This document shows, piece after piece, positions 10,774-19,949 of a DNA stretch of 64,000 bases. The position numbers were made by a program, and so were the translations under genes. The notes under the pieces are model-generated. The model did no database searches. It saw nothing but the letters and a program-made list of their open reading frames with translations, and was not told where the DNA came from. The DNA lies in assembly GCF_003049525.1 (NCBI RefSeq), contig NZ_PYWL01000001.1:248001-312000 (forward strand), in the 5' to 3' direction. The DNA is from Lysinibacillus fusiformis. GTDB taxonomy: Bacteria > Bacillota > Bacilli > Bacillales_A > Planococcaceae. Every line of letters begins with the position of its first letter. Position 1 is the first letter of the stretch.

Positions 10774-12659
10774 ACGCGGATATCCACCCCACTCTGTTCC
10801 TCTTGCTGTTCTACTACAGGACTATTTTTGACCGCCTGGCCCTTGTCAAATTGTTTCATAAAAACGCCTGATAGTTGATAATTTTTTTCTGCCAACCCTA
10901 CTTTTAATGCTGCCTTTAGTGGTTCTGCAATCGATTGAATCTCCAAATGTTCATTAAAGACCGTTACTGTAACTACTCGATTTTGAACCTGCATATCAAT
11001 GACCGTTTCTTGCATGGATGCCATTTGTAAATAAAATAATACCCTCGCATAGTTGGCATCAATTTTACCATCATCTTTCATGCGACCATTCCATTGCAAT
11101 GTAGCATCCATTCTCTTACCGAAAAATTCTAGCGGAACTTGCATAATCAGTTGATGTTGGTGTCCATTTTCGCCTGATGATAGCTGCATCCCATTCATTC
11201 GTGTCATTAACATTTCTGCCGCTTCCTTCAATTGCGGTGTCATATTAGTTTCCTGCAATAATGTATGAAGCTGCGGTTTTAATTGATGTGCAATCATTTG
11301 TAAATCCGCTGATTTGTTTCCGAGTGTCGCCTCATAGCTAATCCCTAAATTTTTTAACACTGTTTTCATCGCATGCTCCATTGCCTTACTATCCATCGAA
11401 TTTTGTACAAGAGCGTCTGCTTGTGTCACTATTTGTTGAATGAAGGGCTGTGAAGAAGCGATGCTATTTTTTACAAGATTACGCATAAAGGCTTCATTTT
11501 GTAAGGGAGAAGCTACCTCTTGCTTCAATAAAGACAGTAGATGATCTTTTACTGACAGTCCTTTTATGTCCTGTGTAAATAAATGATTGGACGTATTTTG
11601 AGAAAAGGCTTTTAATAATTGATCCTGCATTTGTTTAGCAAAAATATCTACTGTTTGCTTTGTGACAGGTAACTGATTAAAACGATCAATTAGCTGATTA
11701 ATCTGTTGCTTTTGATCATTTGTTAAAAATTGTTGATTTGTTGTCCAAGATTTAAGTTGCTCGATCAGCTGAGCGGCATTTTCAGGCTTCGTTGTTAGGA
11801 TAGTCTGAACGACTTGACCCGCTTGCTGCATTTGCTGAGAAGCTTTTCCCTCGTTCATACTTGACCAATTTTGCAATGTTGCCTGATTCGGAATTATCCC
11901 CGACTCCTTTAAGATCGACAAGGCTTGCATTTTTTCACTAGTTGTAGCAGCATTATTTGTTAAACTTTCTAGAACTTTTGCAAGAACCACGCTACCTGTT
12001 TCTACTTCAAATGGCTTTGTAATTGCTTGTACTTGCTGCATTAAATTTTGTTTAAGCTGTTCAGGCAAGGCTGTATCTTTTGCTAGAAGCTGTGCAAAGT
12101 TTTCCATAATAGCCGCCATACCAGAAGTCTTTTGTCCACTCATTAGCGCTTGAAACACTTCATTAGTCATTGGCATTTTAAGCTCTATCATTTTTTGAAT
12201 CGTTTGCAAAGCATCCATTTTAGATATACCCTCTGGTAATGCCTTTAACCACATTTCAGCTTGTAAAAGTTGATCTTTTGAAATTGGTAGCTCTGCCTTC
12301 ATAAAATGTCCTAATAATTGCTGCATCTCTGCTGACTTAGGTAAATTCATAGACTCTAATAGCTGATTAATTTGTTGGCTTGGTGAAGTGGTTGGCGTCA
12401 TCGGTCCTGACACCACTTTCAATTCTGCTTGTGGATCTGTTCCTGTTACCTGAAAAAAATGGGCATCTCCAGCTTTTAATGGAACTTCAAGTTTAGCGAT
12501 AAATTTTTGATTTCCTACTTGTATCTCCGCCATTTGATCTGGGTATAATTTCTTAATCGTTCCATGAAATACTTGTCCCTGTTTTAAGGCCAGTGGCTGA
12601 TTATTTGCAGTTATTGGGTTTTGTTGCATCTGGATCGGATTAAATGATGTGGCTGTCAT
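10770..12659 (-). CDS. ylqG: YlqG-like glutamine-rich protein with a FliK-like C-terminus
   Basis: A 629-residue protein of unknown function in the position of B. subtilis ylqG. It is Gln-, Met- and Leu-rich and mostly helical, with no signal peptide or membrane segment. The last 150 residues (QVPLEFFGKRMDATLQWNGR onward) resemble the C-terminal domain of the hook-length control protein FliK. Residues 25-80 look like a small beta domain (GQVFHGTIKKLYPDQMAEI). Start chosen at 12659 (MTATSFNPIQ) because AAAGGAGT lies just upstream; the frame extends to 12737 but would overlap rnhB. It overlaps the FlhB-like gene by four bases, suggesting a functional pair. Confidence 0.8.
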   Translation of the reverse strand: MTATSFNPIQMQQNPITANNQPLALKQGQVFHGTIKKLYPDQMAEIQVGNQKFIAKLEVPLKAGDAHFFQVTGTDPQAELKVVSGPMTPTTSPSQQINQLLESMNLPKSAEMQQLLGHFMKAELPISKDQLLQAEMWLKALPEGISKMDALQTIQKMIELKMPMTNEVFQALMSGQKTSGMAAIMENFAQLLAKDTALPEQLKQNLMQQVQAITKPFEVETGSVVLAKVLESLTNNAATTSEKMQALSILKESGIIPNQATLQNWSSMNEGKASQQMQQAGQVVQTILTTKPENAAQLIEQLKSWTTNQQFLTNDQKQQINQLIDRFNQLPVTKQTVDIFAKQMQDQLLKAFSQNTSNHLFTQDIKGLSVKDHLLSLLKQEVASPLQNEAFMRNLVKNSIASSQPFIQQIVTQADALVQNSMDSKAMEHAMKTVLKNLGISYEATLGNKSADLQMIAHQLKPQLHTLLQETNMTPQLKEAAEMLMTRMNGMQLSSGENGHQHQLIMQVPLEFFGKRMDATLQWNGRMKDDGKIDANYARVLFYLQMASMQETVIDMQVQNRVVTVTVFNEHLEIQSIAEPLKAALKVGLAEKNYQLSGVFMKQFDKGQAVKNSPVVEQQEEQSGVDIRV

Positions 12660-12708
12660 ATATATACTCCTTTCATCAATTACTCCTTCGGTAATTGGTG
12701 TTAACGTA

Positions 12709-13470
12709 TTATTCAAACATGGATTTAACCGGCTCAAACGATTTACGATGGTGAATCGTTGGTCCGTATTCTTCTAGTGCTTTTAAATGCTGCTTTGTAC
12801 CGTAGCCAGCATGTTGTGCAAAACCATACATAGGAAAATCTTTATCTAATTGTTCCATATAATCATCTCGGGCTGTTTTAGCTAGAATGGAGGCTGCTGC
12901 TATTGCTAAGCTTTTGGCATCTCCTTTAATGATGGAATCCTGAGGGATAGCCATAGGTAATGTCATGGCATCTACTAAAACATAATCTGGTTTTCTCGAT
13001 AACGATTCCACACTTGCCTTCATAGATTGTTTGGTCGCCTCATAAATATTAAGCTCGTCTATTTGTTGAGCCGGTTGGAAGTGAATAAAATAACTAATTG
13101 CATGTTCTTTAATTAAAGCGGCAAAGGCATTTCGTTTATCCTTCGATAATTGCTTAGAATCATTCAAACCAACTAGAGCCTCACTATTTGTTGGCAAAAT
13201 TACAGCCGCTGTAACGACTGGCCCAGCAAGAGGACCACGCCCCGCTTCATCGACACCTGCAATTAAAGCATCTATTCCCCCATAACTTAAATCAAATGCC
13301 ACTTTTGCTTGATGTTCCTGAAGTAATTGGCGCCTTTTTTCTTGTTTCTTTTGCCAAGAAACCCAAGCCTTTTGTACACCTACTCGTTCATCTTCTGCAA
13401 TACCTGACATCCACTCTTGCCATTCTTCCGCATCTTTTAATGCTACTGTAATTTCTTTAATACTTCTCAT
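12709..13470 (-). CDS. rnhB: Ribonuclease HII
   Basis: Removes ribonucleotides from DNA and RNA-DNA hybrids. The 253-residue protein has an extra helical N-terminal domain (residues 1-65), as in other Bacillus RNase HII. The catalytic core begins at IAGVDEAGRGPLAGPVV with Asp and Glu ligands, then LNDSKQLSKDKR, LVDAMTLP, KGDAKSLAIAAASILAK and the Asp in KTARDDYM. AAGGAG precedes the ATG. The neighbours rbgA and ylqG match B. subtilis order. Confidence 0.96.
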   Translation of the reverse strand: MRSIKEITVALKDAEEWQEWMSGIAEDERVGVQKAWVSWQKKQEKRRQLLQEHQAKVAFDLSYGGIDALIAGVDEAGRGPLAGPVVTAAVILPTNSEALVGLNDSKQLSKDKRNAFAALIKEHAISYFIHFQPAQQIDELNIYEATKQSMKASVESLSRKPDYVLVDAMTLPMAIPQDSIIKGDAKSLAIAAASILAKTARDDYMEQLDKDFPMYGFAQHAGYGTKQHLKALEEYGPTIHHRKSFEPVKSMFE

Positions 13471-13580
13471 TTCTTACTCCTTCTTGCCTCTACTTATTAA
13501 ACCTATATATCCATTTCAGTCATTATGTAGCTTCATTTTTTTCCTCTATATAATTATTATCGGTAGGAAAATTCATTCCT

Positions 13581-13616
13581 AAAAGAAAAACTGTCACAAA
13601 GAGGGTGTGACAGTTT
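13581..13616 (-). terminator. Rho-independent terminator downstream of rbgA
   Basis: Perfect 9-bp stem (13589-13597 with 13607-13615), followed on the minus strand by TTTTTCTTTT. It separates rbgA from rnhB. Confidence 0.9.
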
Positions 13617-13626
13617 CCAATACTTT

Positions 13627-14499
13627 TTATTGTTCTGATTCTTTTTCTAGTTGTTCATCCACAAAATCAAATGTTAATTTGCCTAATTGCAAGCCTCGAA
13701 TATCTCGAACGATTAGTTGAGCTACTTGATCATAATCAATTTCTCCACCTGCACCAAACACGCGACGAAGTTTCCCAATATGGTCAAAGGTTTCAACCAA
13801 ATCTTCATGGACGAATTCAAAGCCGTAACGCTCCTCCATACGCTTTGGATAATGAACGGATAAGAAACGTAAGCCGTATACTGCTAAGTCTTCCATGTTT
13901 GTGATGGTGTCTTTAATAGCTCCTGTTAAAGCTAATTTAAAGCCCACTTCTTGATCTTCAAATTTTGGCCATAAAATCCCTGGCGTATCTAATAGCTCAA
14001 GTTCTTTCCCGACCTTAATCCATTGCTGTGCCTTTGTTACACCCGGTGTATTTCCCGTTTTAGCAATATTTTTTTTCGCCAAGCGATTAATCAGTGTTGA
14101 TTTCCCAACATTTGGAATACCAACAATCATTGCACGAATAGCTCGAGGCTTCATCCCTTTTGCTTTCATGCGATCAAACTTTTCTTTTAATATTTCCTGC
14201 GCTGCCTTTGTTACTTGTTGTAAGCCTTTACCCTCAAGGGAGTTAATGGCTACTGCTTTATGACCACGCTGTGCAAAATAATCTACCCATTTGCGTGTTT
14301 CTTGCTCGTCTGCCATATCCGCCTTATTCAAAATTAAAAGACGTGGTTTTTGATTAATGACTTCATCTATCATTGGATTACGAGACGATAAAGGTAAACG
14401 GGCGTCTATTAACTCAAATATAATATCAACAAGCTTTAATTTTTCTGTTACTTCACGTCGGGCCTTTGCCATATGCCCGGGAAACCATTGAATTGTCAC
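13627..14499 (-). CDS. rbgA: RbgA (YlqF), GTPase for late 50S ribosome assembly
   Basis: Circularly permuted GTPase needed to complete the large ribosomal subunit. The order of G motifs shows the permutation: NKAD (G4, residue about 60), then AINS (G5), then [14 protein letters not shown] (G1, near 125), and DTPGILWP (G3, near 170). The C-terminal RNA-binding helical domain runs from about residue 200. It starts [16 protein letters not shown], the typical family N-terminus. Terminators bound it on both sides, so it is probably monocistronic. Confidence 0.96.
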   Translation of the reverse strand: MTIQWFPGHMAKARREVTEKLKLVDIIFELIDARLPLSSRNPMIDEVINQKPRLLILNKADMADEQETRKWVDYFAQRGHKAVAINSLEGKGLQQVTKAAQEILKEKFDRMKAKGMKPRAIRAMIVGIPNVGKSTLINRLAKKNIAKTGNTPGVTKAQQWIKVGKELELLDTPGILWPKFEDQEVGFKLALTGAIKDTITNMEDLAVYGLRFLSVHYPKRMEERYGFEFVHEDLVETFDHIGKLRRVFGAGGEIDYDQVAQLIVRDIRGLQLGKLTFDFVDEQLEKESEQ

Positions 14500-14517
14500 T
14501 GCTGTGCCTCCTAAATT

Positions 14518-14550
14518 AAAAGAAAAAGGGAGTTCATAAACGCTCCCTTT
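14518..14550 (-). terminator. Rho-independent terminator downstream of lepB
   Basis: 8-bp stem (14525-14532 with 14543-14550) and a 10-base loop. On the minus strand it is followed by TTTTTCTTTT. Confidence 0.85.
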
Positions 14551-14556
14551 CTTGCA

Positions 14557-15120
14557 TTACTTTACAATTTTTATGTCATTAAACGGCCAGAAAATCAAAC
14601 TTGTATTGCCGATGATTTCCTTTTGATCTACAAGACCAATATGTCGACTGTCTTTACTATTTCGTCGATTATCCCCCATGACAAAAACATACCCCTTTGG
14701 AATCTCATCTAATGAAACATCGATGTCTTTTAAGGTAAAGTCTTCTGTTAATGTTCCCCCTGCGATTTGAGCTTTATAAGCATCTAAATAGGGCTCATCA
14801 ATTGGCTCACCGTTGATATATAATTGATCGTCTTTATATTCCAGTGAATCCCCTGGCAATCCAATTACACGTTTAATGTAATTTTTTTGTTCAGGCGCAT
14901 GAAACACAACAATATCAAAGCGTTTCGGTTCACCTATTTTATAACCAATTTTATTCACAATCATGCGGTCGCCATCTTCAAGGGTTGGCATCATGGACTC
15001 ACCATCAACTGCAATTGGTGTAAATAAAAAATATCGTATGATTGCAGCAATCGCAAATGCAATTAATAGCGCTTTTGTCCATTCCCATAATTCATTCTTT
15101 TCTTTCACCTGTTTTTCCAT
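14557..15120 (-). CDS. lepB: Type I signal peptidase
   Basis: Membrane-bound Ser/Lys protease that removes signal peptides from exported proteins. The 187 residues are typical of a short Bacillus SipS-type enzyme. One N-terminal membrane segment (about residues 15-33, LLIAFAIAAIIRYFLF) is followed by the catalytic Ser in GESMMPTL, the catalytic Lys in YIKRVIGLPGD, and box E GDNRRNSKDSR. A terminator lies on each side, so it is likely transcribed alone. Confidence 0.95.
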   Translation of the reverse strand: MEKQVKEKNELWEWTKALLIAFAIAAIIRYFLFTPIAVDGESMMPTLEDGDRMIVNKIGYKIGEPKRFDIVVFHAPEQKNYIKRVIGLPGDSLEYKDDQLYINGEPIDEPYLDAYKAQIAGGTLTEDFTLKDIDVSLDEIPKGYVFVMGDNRRNSKDSRHIGLVDQKEIIGNTSLIFWPFNDIKIVK

Positions 15121-15177
15121 TGAGAAATGCCCCCTTGTCTAACACTATTTTAGTTGATAGGGAATTAAGATGACAAG

Positions 15178-15209
15178 CAAAAAGAAAAGGAGCTTGCGTA
15201 CAAGCCCCT
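15178..15209 (-). terminator. Rho-independent terminator downstream of rplS
   Basis: 8-bp stem (15189-15196 with 15201-15208, one G-U) with loop TACG on the minus strand, followed by TTTTCTTTTT. It ends the rplS transcript. Confidence 0.88.
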
Positions 15210-15225
15210 CACTTTTAAGTCATAA

Positions 15226-15570
15226 TTATCGAATTTCTTTAATACGAGCAGCTTTACCACGTAGGTTACGTAGGTAGTAAAGTTTAGCACGACGTACTTT
15301 ACCACGACGTACAACTTCTAAGTTAGCGATTTTTGGTGTGTGTACAGGGAATGTACGCTCAACACCTACACCGTAAGAAATTTTACGAACTGTGAAAGTT
15401 TCGCTAATACCGCCACCACGACGTTTAATTACTACACCTTCGAAAAGCTGGATACGTTCACGAGTACCCTCTACTACTTTCACGTGTACCTTAACAGTAT
15501 CACCAGGACGGAAAGCAGGTAGATCAGTGCGAAGTTGAGATTTTGTAATTTCTGTAATAATGTTTGACAT
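15226..15570 (-). CDS. rplS: 50S ribosomal protein L19
   Basis: Large-subunit protein at the 30S/50S interface. The 114 residues are the usual length, with conserved [45 protein letters not shown] and RAKLYYLR. The ribosome-binding site is AAGGAGAG. The gene has its own candidate promoter, a structured leader resembling the Firmicutes L19 leader, and a terminator, so it can be expressed independently of trmD upstream. Confidence 0.98.
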   Translation of the reverse strand: MSNIITEITKSQLRTDLPAFRPGDTVKVHVKVVEGTRERIQLFEGVVIKRRGGGISETFTVRKISYGVGVERTFPVHTPKIANLEVVRRGKVRRAKLYYLRNLRGKAARIKEIR

Positions 15571-15660
15571 TGTTTTCTCTCCTTAGACAGATGCTCTTGC
15601 ACGCAATCTATGCCACAGCGGAACACCGTAATTCAGTACTTCACATAGAAGTACAGATTA
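15571..15660 (-). ncRNA. Candidate L19 (rplS) autoregulatory leader
   Basis: The 90 bases ahead of rplS carry a stem GTACTTC-TATGT-GAAGTAC on the minus strand, followed by a GC-rich stretch containing TTCCGCTGTGG and a second pairing region just before the ribosome-binding site. Position and elements fit the Firmicutes L19 leader known upstream of rplS. The fold was judged by eye, not by a covariance model. Confidence 0.6.
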
Positions 15661-15661
15661 A

Positions 15662-15690
15662 ATGTTATCATAAATATACTAGGCAATCAA
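15662..15690 (-). promoter_or_regulatory. Candidate sigma-A promoter for the rplS leader
   Basis: On the minus strand, TTGATT (15685-15690) in the last codons of trmD, a 17-base spacer, then TAACAT (15662-15667). Each box matches 4 of 6. Initiation here would place the start of transcription just before the leader hairpin. Confidence 0.5.
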
Positions 15691-16427
15691 GCATCTTGTT
15701 GATTGTTTTTAAGTTTTTCTAAATACAATTTTTGCTTGTCAGTTAAAGGATAATCATCGAGTAAATCAGGACGACGTTCAAAGGTTCTTTTCAACGATTG
15801 CTCCTCACGCCATTGCTCAATTTTTGCGTGATTGCCCGATAATAAAACATCCGGCACCTTCATTCCTCGAAATTCTGCTGGTCGAGTATAATGAGGATGC
15901 TCTAAGAGACCCGTTGAAAAGGAATCTTGTATATGTGAATCTTCTTGGCCTAATACACCTGGTAATAGGCGTACAACACTATCGATAACCGTCATTGCTC
16001 CTAGTTCTCCACCTGTTAAAACGAAATCTCCAATAGAAATTTCATCTGTTACAAGGTGCTGGCGTATACGTTCATCATAGCCTTCATAGTGACCACATAA
16101 AAAGACTAATTCCTTCTCCTGTGATAATTCTTCTGCTTTTTTTTGGGTAAATCGTTCTCCCTGAGGGCACATTAAAATGATGCGTGGTTGTTTTCCTGCA
16201 CAAATTGCTTCTACAGCGCTAAACATCGGCTCAGGCTTTAAAACCATGCCTGCTCCGCCGCCATATGGATAGTCGTCCACTTGATTGTGCTTATTCCCCG
16301 AAAATGTACGGATGTCGGTTACCTCTAGCTTGACCGCATTTTTTTCTTGAGCTTTCTTTAAAATAGAAGCCCCGAAAACACCTGAAAACATATCGGGAAA
16401 AAGACTCAGCACATGAATATTCATCAT
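15687..16427 (-). CDS. trmD: TrmD, tRNA (guanine-37-N1)-methyltransferase
   Basis: SPOUT-class enzyme that makes m1G37 in tRNAs to prevent frameshifting. The 246-residue protein shows the SAM-binding trefoil-knot signature: [12 protein letters not shown] near residue 110 and [15 protein letters not shown] near 130. The C-terminal part carries [13 protein letters not shown]. The start overlaps the rimM stop by 4 bases. The rimM-trmD-rplS order is standard. Confidence 0.97.
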   Translation of the reverse strand: MMNIHVLSLFPDMFSGVFGASILKKAQEKNAVKLEVTDIRTFSGNKHNQVDDYPYGGGAGMVLKPEPMFSAVEAICAGKQPRIILMCPQGERFTQKKAEELSQEKELVFLCGHYEGYDERIRQHLVTDEISIGDFVLTGGELGAMTVIDSVVRLLPGVLGQEDSHIQDSFSTGLLEHPHYTRPAEFRGMKVPDVLLSGNHAKIEQWREEQSLKRTFERRPDLLDDYPLTDKQKLYLEKLKNNQQDA

Positions 16428-16939
16428 AATAAACCTTCCATTACGTGAATGACAATTTTCTTCTCTACCACATCAATATCTTTCACGATATCTTCTATAT
16501 AAGGGATATAATGCTCTTTCTTCGAGCCTTTAACCACCCATACATCATTAGCACCTGTTTGTAGAATATCGTTCACAACGCCAATTGTTTCGCCTTCTTC
16601 AGAAACAACTGTACAACCTATAATCTCATGGAAAAAGAATTCATTTTCTTGAAGGAGATCGTCAGTCATTTGATCTTTTGTCACTTTTAACAAACCTTCT
16701 TTAAACGGCTCGACCAAATTGATGTTATTCATACCTTCAAATGTTAATAAAATAAAGTTTTTATGACGACGCACTGATTGAATCGTTACCCAAGTTGGTT
16801 TTTTATCGTCCTTTTTAAAGGCAGCAAGCTTATTCCCTACCGCAAAACGTTCTTTTTCAAAGTCTGTTGTCGATAATATACGCACCTCTCCTCGAATACC
16901 GTGTGTATTGACAATTCGACCTACATTAAACCATTCCAT
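16424..16939 (-). CDS. rimM: RimM, 16S rRNA processing and 30S maturation factor
   Basis: Assists assembly of the 30S head by binding S19. The 171-residue protein has the N-terminal RimM domain ([18 protein letters not shown]) and the C-terminal PRC-barrel ([21 protein letters not shown], then [13 protein letters not shown]). It is coupled to trmD by a 4-base overlap. Unlike in B. subtilis, no ylqD lies between it and khpA, and a terminator separates the two. Confidence 0.96.
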   Translation of the reverse strand: MEWFNVGRIVNTHGIRGEVRILSTTDFEKERFAVGNKLAAFKKDDKKPTWVTIQSVRRHKNFILLTFEGMNNINLVEPFKEGLLKVTKDQMTDDLLQENEFFFHEIIGCTVVSEEGETIGVVNDILQTGANDVWVVKGSKKEHYIPYIEDIVKDIDVVEKKIVIHVMEGLL

Positions 16940-17135
16940 TCAACTATCACCTCATTAAAAACGTACTACTCTCTCCCATTGCATTCATTCTCTTACTCAA
17001 ATTCACTTTGGAAGAATGTAGGTTCAGCTAAGACAATCAATTGTCTCGTCCATATTAATATAATCAATTGTCTCTAGCTGTAATCTTTGTTGCCCTGTTT
17101 GTCCAAAATAAAAAGAACAACTCTAGGCGAAATAA
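16940..17135 (-). promoter_or_regulatory. rimM-trmD upstream region with a paired AGACAATTGAT motif
   Basis: No gene is seen here. On the minus strand GAGACAATTGAT occurs twice, 27 bases apart. The copy at 17031-17046 is part of a perfect dyad with 7-base arms, AGACAAT-TG-ATTGTCT; the other is at 17063-17074. TATATT-like sequence lies between them but no convincing -35 is seen. This is probably the promoter region of rimM-trmD; the operator role is inference. Confidence 0.35.
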
Positions 17136-17170
17136 AGAAAAAAAGGAAGGAACCTACAAGCTCCCTCCTT
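17136..17170 (-). terminator. Rho-independent terminator downstream of khpA
   Basis: 11-bp stem (17143-17153 with 17160-17170, two G-U on the minus strand) with loop TTGTAG, followed by TTTTTTTCTTT. It lies 116 bases past khpA; the intervening 17171-17285 holds nothing I recognise. It ends the rpsP-khpA transcript. Confidence 0.88.
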
Positions 17171-17285
17171 CTTAGTCCAGATATTACGCTTCATGCTAAA
17201 GTCCACTTCGAACTCCTAAGCGACATGTAAACACACCTATCAGGACTCAATTGTACTCGTTGCAAGAGCGCGAAAATCTTTTCTA

Positions 17286-17519
17286 TTAATCCAATATATC
17301 GACGTAGGTCTTCTTTTGATGGTGACTACCTGCCGCTGAATAAACAATTGTACGAATCGCTTTCGCTACTCGCCCTTGCTTGCCTATGACTTTCCCTCGA
17401 TCCTCTGGATGAACAAAAAGTTTATAAACAATTCGATTTGCATTTTCATCCGTCTCAATACGAACTTCTTCTGGATAATCGACTAACGGTAAAACGATTG
17501 CTTCAATCAGCTGCTTCAA
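17286..17519 (-). CDS. khpA: KhpA (YlqC), KH-domain RNA-binding protein
   Basis: A 77-residue single KH-domain protein that pairs with KhpB (Jag/EloR) to bind RNA and affect cell elongation in Gram-positives. The KH loop GKVIGKQGRVAKAIRTIV (residues 39-56) has the required GxxG. The gene sits 15 bases after rpsP, the common rpsP-khpA pairing. Confidence 0.93.
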   Translation of the reverse strand: MKQLIEAIVLPLVDYPEEVRIETDENANRIVYKLFVHPEDRGKVIGKQGRVAKAIRTIVYSAAGSHHQKKTYVDILD

Positions 17520-17534
17520 AGACGTCGCCCCCGA

Positions 17535-17807
17535 TTATTTACTGAATTTTTGGTTATGGAATTTCTCCATGATACCTTGTTCTGAGAACAGGTTACGTAC
17601 TGTATCTGATGGTTTTGCACCGTCAGCTAACCATTTAAGAGCTTTCTCTTCATCAATGTTTACAGTAGCTGGTTGAGTTAGTGGGTTGTAAGTACCAACT
17701 GTTTCGATTTGACGGCCGTCACGTGGTGAACGAGCGTCTGCAACTACGATACGATAGAAAGGAGATTTTTTAGCTCCCATACGTTTTAAGCGAATTTTAA
17801 CTGCCAT
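17535..17807 (-). CDS. rpsP: 30S ribosomal protein S16
   Basis: Small-subunit assembly protein. The 90 residues begin [20 protein letters not shown] and continue [12 protein letters not shown] and ETVGTYNP, all family signatures. AGGAGGTG precedes the ATG. A good sigma-A promoter is at 17846-17874. Confidence 0.98.
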   Translation of the reverse strand: MAVKIRLKRMGAKKSPFYRIVVADARSPRDGRQIETVGTYNPLTQPATVNIDEEKALKWLADGAKPSDTVRNLFSEQGIMEKFHNQKFSK

Positions 17808-17845
17808 TTTAATAGCACCTCCGAATAAGTTTCACACAAGATAGT

Positions 17846-17874
17846 ATATTATCAATGTTTAGGTTGTTTGTAAA
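17846..17874 (-). promoter_or_regulatory. Sigma-A promoter for rpsP-khpA
   Basis: On the minus strand, TTTACA (17869-17874), a 17-base spacer and TAATAT (17846-17851). Five of six -35 bases match. It sits 39 bases before the rpsP ATG, so it separates rpsP from ffh, whose own terminator is not obvious. Confidence 0.7.
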
Positions 17875-17901
17875 GTGTTTTTTCTTAACACCTAAAAATT
17901 A

Positions 17902-19260
17902 TTATTTAAACAATGAATCAAAGCCTGGTAATTTCATTTTTTTCTTGCCCTTACCACTAGCCATTCCAGTCATTTGCTTCATCATTTTTTTCATTTCATC
18001 AAATTGCTTGATCAGACGATTCACCTCTTGAATAGAAGTCCCTGAACCTTTAGAAATACGCTTTTTACGGCTACCATTAATTAATTCAGGATTCGTCTTT
18101 TCTGCAGGCGTCATCGAGTAAATAATCGCCTCTACACGTCCCATTTGCTTATCGTCAACTTTAACATTATCTAAGCCTTTGATTTTGTTTGCACCAGGGA
18201 GCATTTTTAAAATTTCATCTATAGGTCCCATTTTTTTAACTTGCTGCAATTGCTCCACGAAATCATCAAGTGTAAAGGTTTGAGTCTTGAATTTTTCTTC
18301 TAACTCTTTGGCTTTTGCTTCATCTACATTGGCTTGGGCCTTTTCGATCAGCGATAGAACGTCTCCCATACCTAAAATACGAGACGCCATACGCTCAGGA
18401 TGGAAAGGTTCTAGCGCATCCATTTTCTCACCCATACCGACAAACTTAATTGGTTTCTGCGTTACAGAACGAATAGATAATGCTGCACCACCACGAGTAT
18501 CACCATCAAGTTTTGTTAAGACAACCCCTGTAATACCAATAGCCTCATTAAAGCTTTCTGCTACGTTTACAGCATCTTGACCTGTCATTGCATCGACAAC
18601 AAGGAAGACCTCATCTGGCTCTTTTAATGCGCGAATATCTTTTAATTCTTGCATCAAATCCTCATCGATATGCAAACGACCAGCCGTATCGATAATTACG
18701 ACATCATGATGCTCTTCTTTCGCCTTTTCAATTGCCTGACGTGCAATCTCTACAGGGGAAATATCAGTGCCTAACGAAAAAACTGGTAATGAAAGTTGTT
18801 TACCTAATGTTTCTAATTGTTGAACAGCTGCTGGACGATAAACGTCGGCTGCTACTAACAATGGTTTACGATTATATTTTTTCCTTAGAACATTTGCCAA
18901 TTTACCTGAAGTTGTCGTTTTCCCTGCCCCTTGGAGGCCGACCATCATAATAACAGTTGGAGGCTTCGTATTAAATTTAATTGGACTTTGCTCGCCACCC
19001 ATTAATTCTGTTAATTCGTCTTGTACAATTTTAATAACTTGTTGACCGGGTGTTAAGCTTTGCATAACATCGACGCCAACAGCGCGTTCACTAACCTTTT
19101 TTACAAATTCCTTGACTACTTTTAAGTTAACATCCGCCTCAATTAAAGCAAATCGGACTTCACGCATCATTTCTTTGACGTCTTGCTCCGATACTTTCCC
19201 TTTGCCCTTAATTTTTTGGATCGTTCCTTGGAGTCGTTCCGCTAATCCTTCAAAAGCCAT
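17902..19260 (-). CDS. ffh: Ffh, signal recognition particle GTPase (SRP54)
   Basis: Binds signal sequences and the SRP RNA, and docks with FtsY to deliver nascent membrane proteins to the Sec translocon. The 452-residue protein has an N domain (1-90), a GTPase G domain with GLQGAGKTTTSGKLA near residue 107, DTAGR near 190, TKLDGD near 250 and GxGEK near 275. The Met-rich M domain (from about 300) contains GSGTSIQEVN and the run MKKMMKQMTGM. It follows ylxM by 12 bases. Confidence 0.98.
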   Translation of the reverse strand: MAFEGLAERLQGTIQKIKGKGKVSEQDVKEMMREVRFALIEADVNLKVVKEFVKKVSERAVGVDVMQSLTPGQQVIKIVQDELTELMGGEQSPIKFNTKPPTVIMMVGLQGAGKTTTSGKLANVLRKKYNRKPLLVAADVYRPAAVQQLETLGKQLSLPVFSLGTDISPVEIARQAIEKAKEEHHDVVIIDTAGRLHIDEDLMQELKDIRALKEPDEVFLVVDAMTGQDAVNVAESFNEAIGITGVVLTKLDGDTRGGAALSIRSVTQKPIKFVGMGEKMDALEPFHPERMASRILGMGDVLSLIEKAQANVDEAKAKELEEKFKTQTFTLDDFVEQLQQVKKMGPIDEILKMLPGANKIKGLDNVKVDDKQMGRVEAIIYSMTPAEKTNPELINGSRKKRISKGSGTSIQEVNRLIKQFDEMKKMMKQMTGMASGKGKKKMKLPGFDSLFK

Positions 19261-19272
19261 TGCTTTCGCCTC

Positions 19273-19608
19273 CTAATCCCATTCTTTCAGCTGTTCGATA
19301 AGCGCTAGCTGCTCTTCAGCCGTCATACTTTGTTCTGTTATCCCCATTGTTAGCTGTGAAAGCATTTGGGTACGTTGTTGAAATTTTTCAAGTAAACATA
19401 ATTTTTCTTCATATTCCTCAAGCATTGCTTCTGTTCGACGAATATTATCGTAGACAGCTTGGCGTGATACACCATACGATTCAGCGATTTCACCTAGTGA
19501 GTGATCATCCAAATAGTATAGTTCCATATAACTTCTTTGCTTATCTGTTAATAATGCTTGATAAAAGTCGAAGAGAAAGTTCATGCGTGTTGTTTTTTCA
19601 AGTAGCAT
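19273..19608 (-). CDS. ylxM: YlxM, helix-turn-helix SRP-associated protein
   Basis: A 111-residue UPF0122 family protein. It starts [20 protein letters not shown] and has a sigma-70-region-4-like helix-turn-helix, [20 protein letters not shown], at about residues 34-53. The gene almost always precedes ffh in Firmicutes; the streptococcal homologue has been reported to bind SRP components. GGGAGG lies 13 bases upstream of the ATG. A good promoter is at 19643-19672, so ylxM-ffh forms a unit separate from ftsY. Confidence 0.93.
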   Translation of the reverse strand: MLLEKTTRMNFLFDFYQALLTDKQRSYMELYYLDDHSLGEIAESYGVSRQAVYDNIRRTEAMLEEYEEKLCLLEKFQQRTQMLSQLTMGITEQSMTAEEQLALIEQLKEWD

Positions 19609-19642
19609 CGAATGTTTCTCCTCCCGCTATTTAGTCATTTGT

Positions 19643-19672
19643 ATCATAACGAAAAGCGCCCGTCTGTGTCAA
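19643..19672 (-). promoter_or_regulatory. Sigma-A promoter for ylxM-ffh
   Basis: On the minus strand, perfect -35 TTGACA (19667-19672), an 18-base spacer, then TATGAT (19643-19648). It lies 35 bases ahead of the ylxM ATG. The remaining 19673-19862 between here and the ftsY terminator contains no gene or structure I recognise. Confidence 0.75.
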
Positions 19673-19862
19673 GGTAATCTCCTTGTCTAAAAGCCTAATT
19701 TACTTACTTTCGGGCAATTCTTGCCTGTAGCTAGTATGACTCTTTCCAACAAGTCAATTCAACTGATCACAGTCGAGCGTTTCTACTTCACTACACTCAG
19801 TGGATTGGTGCCACATTTCTTAAGTTAAACATCGAGAGGTTAACCTAAAATGAATGACTCAT

Positions 19863-19913
19863 AAAAAAACAAAACAAACATTCATCCCCTCCGATACATG
19901 AAGGAGATGAATG
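19863..19913 (-). terminator. Rho-independent terminator downstream of ftsY
   Basis: 11-bp stem (19879-19889 with 19903-19913, one G-U on the minus strand), followed by TTTGTTTTGTTTTTTT. It ends the rncS-smc-ftsY transcript. Confidence 0.9.
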
Positions 19914-19949
19914 CTAGATCAAGATAAAATGACACTGCCCATTTTACTG

